Below, piece after piece: positions 7,499 through 12,324 of a stretch of DNA of 12,324 nt; within the stretch, counting starts at the first letter, position 1; every line of letters starts with the position of its first letter. The stretch is from Actinomycetota bacterium (GTDB lineage: Bacteria; Actinomycetota; Thermoleophilia; Gaiellales; Gaiellaceae). The notes under the pieces are model-generated. The model made no database searches, had not been told where the DNA came from, and saw nothing but the letters and a program-made list of their open reading frames with translations. Position numbers and translations under genes: made by a program. Location: contig VGCB01000022.1 in assembly GCA_016870235.1 (NCBI GenBank), forward strand, positions 1 through 12,324, read 5' to 3'.

Positions 7499-7560
7499 TG
7501 ACCTCCTGAGCAGGGCTTTTTTAGGCTGTGTGCGCAGCCGGGCCCTGGGTCAGGAGGTCA
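7499..7560 (+). promoter_or_regulatory. fold-back leader sequestering the transposase Shine-Dalgarno
   Basis: TGACCTCCTGA (7499-7509) is the exact reverse complement of TCAGGAGGTCA (7550-7560), which contains the transposase Shine-Dalgarno AGGAGGT. Inside this outer 11-bp stem are CAGGGC/GCCCTG (7511-7516 with 7542-7547) and GGCTG/CAGCC (7524-7528 with 7535-7539), so an RNA covering 7499-7560 can fold into one long hairpin that hides the ribosome binding site. Transcripts beginning inside the element after about 7509 would lack the 5' arm. IS10 and IS50 use comparable fold-back inhibition of read-through transcripts; applying that here is inference. Confidence 0.6.
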
Positions 7561-7565
7561 CCTTG

Positions 7566-8877
7566 GTGGTGGACGGTAGCGGGGCTGTCGGACTGGACCG
7601 GATGCGGGTTGTGTTCGATGATGAGCGGGTGGTCGCGGACGCGGGGATCGTGCTGGTGGCGACGGTGGCGGCGCGGTTGGGGGTGGAGCAGTTGGTCGAG
7701 CGGTTGGTGCGGTTGCCGGCGGACAGGCCGGGGGCGGGTCGTGCGGGCCGGAAGCTGATGACAGTGGTGTTCGCGATGCTGTTGGGCGCGGACTGCATCG
7801 ATGACTGTGACGTCGTGCGATCGGGTCGCACGGGTCGTCTTCTGGGCGGCTGGGTCGCGGCGCCGTCGACGATCGGGACGTTCTTGCGGGCGTTCACGTT
7901 CGGGCATGTGCGTCAGCTCGACCGGGTGCTGGATGAGACGCTGCGACGGGCGGGCCGGCGCCGGGCCGGGCGCAGACCGGCTCGTGATCGACATCGATTC
8001 GTTCGTTGGCGAGGTGTACGGCCACAAGAAGCAGGGCGCGGCGTTCGGGTACACGCGCAAGCGTGGGTACCACCCGCTGTTGGCGTCGCGCGCGGACACG
8101 GCCGAGGTGCTGCACGTGCGGTTGCGGAAAGGCTCGGCGAACAGCCAGCGCGGGATCCTGCGGTTTCTCGACGAGCTGATCGCCTGGATCGGCAGGGCCG
8201 GCGCCGACGGTCCGGTCTTGGTGCGCGCCGACTCCGGGTTCTGGAACCTGAACGCGTTCAAACGATTGGAGAAGGCCGGCTGGCAGTACTCGATCGGCTT
8301 GCGGATGACCCCGCCGATCCAACGGATCGTCGCGCAGATCCCCGACGACGCCTGGCAACCCGTGATCGGCTACCCCGCCAGCGGTGTCGCCGAGCTCGCG
8401 GAAACAACCTGGAACGAGCGGCGGCTGATCGTCCGCCGCGTCCGCACCCTCTCAACCCAGCAACAGCAGTTGTTCCCGGACTGGAAGCACTACCCGTTCG
8501 CGACCAACCGCAGCGAAAACATCGTCACTGTCGAGGCTGAGCATCGCCAGCACGCCGTCTGCGAGCTCGTGATCCGCGACCGCAAAGACCAAGCCCTGGC
8601 GCACTTCCCCTCCGGCCGCTTCAACGCCAACAGCGCCTGGACCGTGACCGCCGCACTGGCCCACAACCTCCTGCGCTGGACACAAACGCTCGCGCTTCCG
8701 GCAACCGTCGGCCACCCACGAACCGCTCGTACCCTCCGCCGCCACCTCCTCCAGCTCCCCGGTCGGCTCACCCGCCACGCCGGCCAATGGACACTCCACC
8801 TCCCCGCCCGCTGGCCCTGGCAACACGCCTTCATCGAAGCGCCCGAACGAATCAGAACACTCCCCACCGCCAACTAA
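7566..8877 (+). pseudogene. IS1380-family transposase, interrupted by one frameshift
   Basis: DDE-type transposase of the insertion sequence. The first part (frame of 7566) reads DRMRVVFDDERVVADAG, then LLGADCIDDCDVVRSG, APSTIGTFLRAFTFGHVRQLDRVL and LRRA; the family continues only in the next frame as GAGPGADRLVIDIDSFVGEVYG, KKQGAAFGYTRKRGYHPLL, RKGSANSQRGILRF, VRADSGFWN and CELVIRDRKDQALAHFPSGRF up to TAA at 8877. The switch lies at about 7953-7965 in a GC palindrome (CCGGCGCCGG). The first catalytic Asp lies in VIDIDS, the second is in VRADSGF, and the Glu is probably in CELVIRD. GTG 7566 (or TTG 7563) is chosen because a perfect AGGAGGT lies 8 (or 5) nt upstream. With the frame repaired the protein would be about 437 aa. 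Decay or a sequencing error are both possible; programmed shifting is not known in this family. Confidence 0.85.
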
Positions 8878-9064
8878 GACAACGCAGCTCGGTAGCGCAA
8901 CACCACAGCCGGCCAGGCCAACAAACCCCACCCCGAAAAACCACGAGAGACGACGCCACCACGCCGCAACCACCCCAAGCGCCGCCACACAGCACCATCG
9001 GCACCTGACCAGACGACCACACACACCCCCCCGCGACCCGCCCACCACCACCAGCAACCACAAG

Positions 9065-9077
9065 CGGTGGATTCAGG
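9065..9077 (-). repeat. IS terminal inverted repeat, right
   Basis: CGGTGGATTCAGG on the plus strand; the reverse complement CCTGAATCCACCG matches the left end at 12 of 13 positions. Confidence 0.85.
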
Positions 9078-9082
9078 CTGAA
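9078..9082. repeat. target-site duplication, right (CTGAA)
   Basis: Exact copy of the 5 bp that precede the element on its left side. Confidence 0.85.
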
Positions 9083-9160
9083 GCCAGACGCGGAAAGGCA
9101 GATGCAGGACACGAATGTAGGAGGGGTTCCCTAGGGGAACCTCGTTCCCCTGGCTTCAGG
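9078..9160 (+). repeat. composite palindromic repeat, copy R, right fragment
   Basis: Starts with CTGAAGCCAGACGCG, the right arm of the palindrome, followed by GAAAGGCA, spacer, GGAGGGG, a GGTTCCC-TAG-GGGAACC hairpin (9125-9141), GTTCCCC and GGCTTCAGG (9152-9160). The order of motifs matches copy L (7253-7351) read on the minus strand, although the spacer between the first palindrome and the G-rich block differs. Confidence 0.7.
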
Positions 9161-9180
9161 AAACGGATCGATCGATTCGA

Positions 9181-9204
9181 GCCCCGGCTCTATTCGAGCG
9201 GGGC
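9181..9204 (-). other. GC-rich hairpin next to the terminator-like stem
   Basis: GCCCCG (9181-9186) pairs with CGGGGC (9199-9204); alternatively GCTC (9187-9190) pairs with GAGC (9196-9199). It shares bases with the larger hairpin at 9202-9265, so the two could compete as RNA. Confidence 0.3.
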
Positions 9205-9265
9205 CGTGTTCTCGCGCGTCTGGTACGTCGGTCCCTCACCCCACCGGACGCGCGAGAACACGGCC
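9202..9265 (-). terminator. long inverted repeat after the monooxygenase operon, terminator-like
   Basis: Arms 9202-9220 and 9247-9265 are perfectly complementary over 19 bp (GGCCGTGTTCTCGCGCGTC with GACGCGCGAGAACACGGCC). After one G-T pair they continue for 3 more pairs, giving 23-bp arms around an 18-nt loop. It lies 10 bp past the stop of the last minus-strand gene, where a terminator is expected. No T-run follows on either strand, so it would have to act as a T-less hairpin or as a mRNA 3'-end stabiliser. Confidence 0.6.
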
Positions 9266-9275
9266 AGGCACTCAA

Positions 9276-10277
9276 TCAACACAGCTCGGCCCCGAACCGC
9301 CGCAGCGCCTCGAGCGTCTGCTCGTGGCTGGGTCCGCCGGGGTGCCGGAATCGGAGCGCAAGGTACTCGCAGCCGGTGATCTCGCGCCATTCCTCGACGG
9401 TCGAGCGGACGTCCTCGGGGCTGCCGTAGAGGAACCGGCCCGGGGCGAGACGGTCGAGTGTGAACGCCTCGCGCTCCTTCACCTCGTCGACCCACGGCTC
9501 GAACCGCCGGAGGTACGTGCCGACGTTGTAGTAGAGGCGGTGCACCTGCATCGGGTTCGGCGCCCAGACCCGCTCGCACTCCTCCTTCGAGTCTCCGATC
9601 CAGGCCTCGCGGAAGATGCCGATCCGCGGCGTCTTGCCGTTCTCCTCCGCGTGCCGGCGGTAGTCGACGGCGAGCTTCGCGATCGTCCCGACGTCGCGCT
9701 GGGGGTCGGCGAGCCAGAGGTCGCCGCGCCGACCGGCGCGCTCGAGGCCGGAGCGCGAGTGGGCGCCGACCCAGATCTCGGGCCGCGGCTCGGTGTACGG
9801 CCTCGGCGTGATGTGCCCCTCGCTCGTGAAGTGCCTGCCCACGTACGTGTACGGCTCGCCGGCGAAGCAGAGGTCGAGGATGTCGAGCACCTCCTCGAAG
9901 ACCTCCTCGCGATGCTCGCGCGGCACGCCGAACGCCTTGAAGTCGGGCACCTGGTGCGCGATCCCGAGCCCGAGCACGAGCCGGCCGCGCGAGATCCAGT
10001 CGAGCATGATCGCGTCCTCGGCGAGACGAACGGGGTGGTGGAGCGGGGTCGCGAGCACGGCGGTGCCGAAGCGGATCCGCGTCGTCCCCTGCAGCAGCCC
10101 GGCGCCGAGCAGGAGCGGCGAGACGAAGGCGCCGCCGCGGGCCTGGTGGAACTCGGTCAGGAAGACGGCGTCGAAGCCCGCCTCCTCGGCCACCTGCACC
10201 TGCTCGCGCAGCTCCTCCCAGAGGACGTCGAGCCCGGCGTCCTTCGACTGGATCTGCAGGATCAAGCCGAACTTCAC
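9276..10277 (-). CDS. luciferase-like flavin-dependent monooxygenase (LLM class)
   Basis: TIM-barrel oxidoreductase of the bacterial luciferase-like family, using FMNH2 or coenzyme F420H2; substrate unknown. The product is 333 aa, a usual family length. Recognisable parts are the N-terminal strand MKFGLILQIQ, AEEAGFDAVFLTEFHQ (30-45), the region RIRFGTAVLATPLHHPVRLAEDAIMLD (68-93), SRGRLVLGLGIAHQVPDFKAFGVP (96-119), ITPRPYTEPRPEIWVGAHS (156-174) and GSPEDVRSTVEEW (285-297). The GTG start at 10277 overlaps the upstream stop as GTGA and has GGAGG (10285-10289, reverse strand) 7 nt upstream, so it is translationally coupled. F420 use is plausible for an actinobacterium, but no residue here proves it. 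Confidence 0.9.
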   Translation of the reverse strand: MKFGLILQIQSKDAGLDVLWEELREQVQVAEEAGFDAVFLTEFHQARGGAFVSPLLLGAGLLQGTTRIRFGTAVLATPLHHPVRLAEDAIMLDWISRGRLVLGLGIAHQVPDFKAFGVPREHREEVFEEVLDILDLCFAGEPYTYVGRHFTSEGHITPRPYTEPRPEIWVGAHSRSGLERAGRRGDLWLADPQRDVGTIAKLAVDYRRHAEENGKTPRIGIFREAWIGDSKEECERVWAPNPMQVHRLYYNVGTYLRRFEPWVDEVKEREAFTLDRLAPGRFLYGSPEDVRSTVEEWREITGCEYLALRFRHPGGPSHEQTLEALRRFGAELC

Positions 10278-11278
10278 CCGCGTGCCTCCAGGCCGAGCGC
10301 ACCGGCGGCCGCATGGATCGTCGCGAGCGGGCCGTCGCCGTCGCCGAACCGGGCGGCGACCGTGACCATGATCGGCAGCTCGATCCCCGCTGCATTGAGA
10401 TCGGCGACGCGCTGCGCGACGGCGTCCGCCCCGATCGCGGCCATCTGGTCGACCGACGCGTCGGAGACGAGAGCGAGCGCGGCCTTGCGGTCGCCGGCCT
10501 GCCACGCGGCCTCGATCTCCGGCAGGTTCGGGACCGCGCGGACGAACGAGTCGCGGTGCGTCGGCACCATCGCGTACTGGAGGACGTAGCGCCGCATCCG
10601 CTCGCGCGCCTCCTCGAGGCCCGGCCCCGCATAGCCGAAGAAGGACGCCATCATCAGGAGCTCGCCGGGATCCTTGCCGGCCGCGGCCGCGGCGTCCCGG
10701 CACGAGACCGCCTGCTCGGCTGCCTCGACCGGTGGGCACCAGGTGAGAAAAGCGCCGTCGGCGAGCTCGCCGGCGAGCCGGATCATCCGCGGGCGCATGG
10801 CGGCGAGCACGATCGGGATCCGCTCGCCCGCCGGCAACGTCGTCTTGAAGCCGTCCGAGCGGAGGTAGGCGCCGCCGACCTCGAGCCGCTCCCCGTCGAG
10901 CGCCGTCCGGAAAGCGGGCAGGAACTCCCGCGCGTAGGCGAGCGGCGGATGGAACGTGTGACCGTGCCAGCGCTCGACCACGATCGGGCTCGAGATGCCG
11001 ACGCCGGCGATCACACGACCGGGGGCGAGCGAGGCGAGCGTCTGGAAGCCCATCGCCTGCAATGCCGGCGACCGCGTGCCCATCGGCAGGACACCGGTGA
11101 TGATCTGGACGCGCTCGGTCCTCGAGGCGACGACGCTCAGGAGGCCGACCGCGTCGGGGCCCGCCACCTCGCCCGCGACGACCGCGGCGTAGCCGAGCCG
11201 CTCGGCGGTCGTGCCGAGCTCGACGAGCCGCGCGACCGGCAACCCCTCCTCGACGGGGATCGAGACGGCGACCCTCAT
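10274..11278 (-). CDS. luciferase-like flavin-dependent monooxygenase (LLM class), second copy
   Basis: Second member of the luciferase-like superfamily, 334 aa, clearly diverged from its neighbour. Features are AERLGYAAVVAGEVAGPDAVGLLSVVASRTERVQIITGVLPM (25-66), ALQAMGFQTLASLAPGRVIAGVGISSPIVVERWHG (72-106), PPLAYAREFLPAFRTALDGE (111-130) and GERIPIVLAAMRPRMIRLAGELADGAFLTWCPP (151-183), which follow the F420-dependent reductase/monooxygenase pattern. The ATG at 11278 overlaps the stop of the enoyl-CoA hydratase gene (ATGA), and its own stop overlaps the next start, so the three genes form one operon. No Shine-Dalgarno is seen, so coupling is likely. The two proteins may be separate enzymes of one pathway or partners; the substrate is unknown. 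Confidence 0.88.
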   Translation of the reverse strand: MRVAVSIPVEEGLPVARLVELGTTAERLGYAAVVAGEVAGPDAVGLLSVVASRTERVQIITGVLPMGTRSPALQAMGFQTLASLAPGRVIAGVGISSPIVVERWHGHTFHPPLAYAREFLPAFRTALDGERLEVGGAYLRSDGFKTTLPAGERIPIVLAAMRPRMIRLAGELADGAFLTWCPPVEAAEQAVSCRDAAAAAGKDPGELLMMASFFGYAGPGLEEARERMRRYVLQYAMVPTHRDSFVRAVPNLPEIEAAWQAGDRKAALALVSDASVDQMAAIGADAVAQRVADLNAAGIELPIMVTVAARFGDGDGPLATIHAAAGALGLEARG

Positions 11279-12060
11279 CGGCCGGTGAACCGCGGCGCGC
11301 GCTTCTCGACGAAGGCGCGCTGACCCTCCTTGTGATCCTCGGTCGTGAAGAGGATCGCCGTCGCCTCCATCGTCTCGCGGAGACCTCCGCCCGGCGTGTC
11401 GCGGTTGACGAAGCGCTTGCCGACGCGGACGGCGATCGGCGGGTTGGCGGCGATCCGGCCCGCGACCGCGAGCGCCTCGTCGAGGAGGGACTCGTGAGAG
11501 ACGACCTCCTGGACGAGCCCGATCTCCTTCGCCTTGCGCGCATCGACGATGTCGCCGGTCAGTGCGAGGTACTTCGTCCACTGGCGGCCGATCACGTCGG
11601 GGCCGCGCACGAGCCCGTACCCGGGTTGAAGGCCAAGGGCGATCTCGCGGAAGGCGAAGCGCGCCTGCTCCGAGGCGATCACGAAGTCGCAGAAGAGCAC
11701 GATCTCGGCGCCGCCGCCGTAGGCGACGCCGTTGACGGCCGCGATCACGGGCAGCGCAGCCTGCTCGAGCGCGTGGAACGCGTCCTCGACGAGGCGGAGC
11801 TGGCGCCGGTAGGCCGCGAGATCCGTGAGCTCGCCGAACCCGGAGATGTCACCGCCGGCGGAGAACGCGTCGCCGGCGCCGGTGAGGACGACCGCACCCA
11901 CGCCGGCGTCCTCGTCGAGCTCGTCGAGCACGGCGGGAAGCTCGCGGAAGAACGTCGGGCTCATCGCGTTGCGCTTCTCCGGCCGGTTCATCCAGAGAAC
12001 GGCGACCCGGTCGCGGCGCTCGACCCGGATCGTCTCGTACGCGCTCGCCATCGGGCGCAC
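11275..12060 (-). CDS. enoyl-CoA hydratase/isomerase family protein
   Basis: Crotonase-fold enzyme acting on acyl-CoA thioesters, probably hydrating an enoyl-CoA. The product is 261 aa. NRPEKRNAM (25-33), AFSAGGDIS (65-73, oxyanion hole) and AAVNGVAYGGGAEIVLFCD (107-125, second oxyanion segment) are present. Both glutamates that act in classical hydratases seem conserved, E119 (GGGAEI) and E139 (FREIALG). The usual PGAGGTQRL that follows is replaced by QPGYGLVRGPDVIGRQ, so the substrate pocket may differ. The C-terminal TEDHKEGQRAFVEKRAPRFTGR is typical. Two starts are possible: GTG 12060, with GAGG 9 nt upstream, and ATG 12051, with that element 18 nt upstream; I prefer the former on spacing. 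It is the first gene of the minus-strand operon and divergent from a CoA-transferase gene. Confidence 0.92.
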   Translation of the reverse strand: MRPMASAYETIRVERRDRVAVLWMNRPEKRNAMSPTFFRELPAVLDELDEDAGVGAVVLTGAGDAFSAGGDISGFGELTDLAAYRRQLRLVEDAFHALEQAALPVIAAVNGVAYGGGAEIVLFCDFVIASEQARFAFREIALGLQPGYGLVRGPDVIGRQWTKYLALTGDIVDARKAKEIGLVQEVVSHESLLDEALAVAGRIAANPPIAVRVGKRFVNRDTPGGGLRETMEATAILFTTEDHKEGQRAFVEKRAPRFTGR

Positions 12061-12104
12061 AGTCTACGTCCTCTAACGGCCGCCCGTTTGGTAGAAGGGG
12101 CTCC
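12061..12104. promoter_or_regulatory. 44-bp divergent spacer with candidate operator
   Basis: The spacer must hold control elements for both directions, since the two start codons are only 44 bp apart. AACGG (12075-12079) and CCGTT (12084-12088) form a perfect inverted repeat with a 4-bp centre, the size of a site for a dimeric regulator such as a TetR-type protein. No regulator gene lies in the window. AAGG at 12095-12098 is the plus-strand Shine-Dalgarno, and TAGAGG (complement of 12070-12075) is that of the minus-strand gene, so the operator candidate touches it. Confidence 0.4.
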
Positions 12105-12324
12105 GTGGTGCGCTCGAAGCTGATGGAGATGGGGTCGGCGGTCGAGCTGGTCGCCGACGGCGCCCGGGTCGGCCTCGGCGGTGTGCTCCTGCGCCGGAAG
12201 CCGATGGCGTTCCTCGCCGCGCTCGCCGACGCAGGACGACGGGACCTCCGCGTCTACTGCTTCCTCGCCTGGATGGACGTCGAGCTCCTGGTGGCGCGGG
12301 GCGCCGTCGCCGAGACGCACTCGG
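12105..12324 (+). CDS. CoA-transferase alpha subunit, IpdA/GctA-like (N-terminal part, cut by window edge)
   Basis: The translation from GTG 12105 gives 73 codons before the window ends. DGARVGLGGVLLRRKPMAFLAAL, followed by GRRDLRVY and then DVELLVARGAVAETHS, is the N-terminal domain of the family I CoA-transferase alpha subunit. The block RRKPMAF followed by DL and a D-x-LL-x-x-G segment is closest, from memory, to IpdA of actinobacterial steroid-ring catabolism and to glutaconate CoA-transferase subunit A. GTG 12105 and the next codon GTG 12108 are both possible starts; the AAGG at 12095-12098 is 6 or 9 nt away. A beta subunit gene should follow outside the window. Specific function cannot be fixed from this fragment. 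Confidence 0.8.
   Translation, partial: MVRSKLMEMGSAVELVADGARVGLGGVLLRRKPMAFLAALADAGRRDLRVYCFLAWMDVELLVARGAVAETHS

Larger units (their letters stand above)
7448..9077 (+). mobile_element. IS1380-family insertion sequence, 1630 bp
   Basis: Complete element bounded by CCTGGATCCACCG (7448-7460) and the reverse complement CCTGAATCCACCG (9065-9077), identical at 12 of 13 positions, with a perfect CTGAA duplication on both sides. Length, end sequence beginning CCT, duplication size and the single transposase type all fit IS1380. It holds one transposase gene on the plus strand, which is frameshifted here, a fold-back leader (7499-7560) and about 187 bp of untranslated 3' sequence (8878-9064) that is strikingly A/C-rich and contains no gene I can support. 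The left part is correspondingly G/T-rich. Both ends also carry GGTGGTGGTGGG-type subterminal repeats, at 7463-7474 and inverted at 9040-9051. Confidence 0.9.

Noticed and set aside
7505..7522. Intrinsic terminator CCTG-AG-CAGG followed by six T at the IS left end
   Set aside because: The stem is only 4 bp with a 2-nt loop, and the bases fit better into the longer fold-back structure 7499-7560. It may still act as a minor terminator for incoming transcripts.
7953..7965. Programmed ribosomal frameshift in the transposase
   Set aside because: No slippery A/T run at the switch and no record, to my knowledge, of frameshifting in this family; mutation or sequence error is simpler.
8452..9063. 203-codon minus-strand open frame in the 3' part of the IS
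   Set aside because: Gly/Val/Trp-rich translation caused by the A/C-rich plus strand. IS1380 elements carry one transposase gene, and the plus strand here encodes its conserved C-terminal half.
10313..11323. 336-codon plus-strand open frame opposite the second monooxygenase
   Set aside because: Arg/Asp/Ala-rich translation without any motif; the minus strand carries a clear luciferase-like protein with coupled start and stop.
12049..12051. ATG at 12051 as the start of the enoyl-CoA hydratase
   Set aside because: Kept only as an alternative: the Shine-Dalgarno-like GAGG is 18 nt away from it but 9 nt from GTG 12060. The difference is just three residues.
1..12324. CRISPR arrays, tRNA or rRNA genes, integrase attachment sites
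   Set aside because: I saw no regularly spaced repeats, no cloverleaf-type sequence and no rRNA segment. The only repeats are those listed around the insertion sequence.

Overview
The window is high-GC DNA with very tight, overlapping gene packing and many GTG starts. The gene content (F420/FMN-type luciferase-like monooxygenases, an A-type Fe-S carrier beside nuo, an IpdA-like CoA-transferase start) suggests an actinobacterium, possibly one of the deep high-GC lineages such as Thermoleophilia. That placement is inference from gene style only.

Positions 1-6644 (minus strand) hold the first seven genes of a respiratory complex I operon, read from right to left: nuoA, nuoB, nuoC, nuoD, nuoE, nuoF and the N-terminal part of nuoG, which runs off the left edge. 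NuoE, NuoF and NuoG form the NADH-oxidising arm (FMN and a chain of Fe-S clusters). NuoB, NuoC and NuoD form the quinone-reducing connecting module, and NuoA is the first membrane subunit. Most junctions overlap or nearly touch. The exceptions are a 76-bp gap between nuoC and nuoD and a 20-bp gap between nuoA and nuoB. Divergent from nuoA across a 139-bp spacer is a plus-strand HesB/IscA/ErpA-type Fe-S carrier gene (6784-7203), a natural partner for an operon rich in Fe-S subunits.

Positions 7204-9275 are an accessory island. A complete IS1380-family insertion sequence (7448-9077) has near-identical 13-bp ends and a perfect 5-bp target duplication (CTGAA). It landed in the centre of a perfect 11-bp-armed palindrome. 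That palindrome belongs to a composite extragenic repeat of about 90-100 bp, and a second, intact copy lies nearby in inverted orientation (7253-7351). The transposase reading frame is broken once near 7953, so the copy is probably inactive. Just upstream of the transposase start, an 11-bp perfect inverted repeat with nested stems pairs with the Shine-Dalgarno, a layout that should block translation of read-through transcripts. A 23-bp-armed hairpin (9202-9265) separates the island from the next genes.

Positions 9276-12060 (minus strand) are three translationally coupled genes: an enoyl-CoA hydratase/isomerase family protein followed by two luciferase-like flavin-dependent monooxygenases. Divergent from them across 44 bp is the start of a CoA-transferase alpha subunit gene (12105 onward), which most resembles the IpdA/GctA type. 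This suggests an acyl-CoA-linked degradation pathway, possibly ring or steroid catabolism, with substrate unknown. A short palindrome, AACGG-N4-CCGTT, in the 44-bp spacer is a candidate operator.
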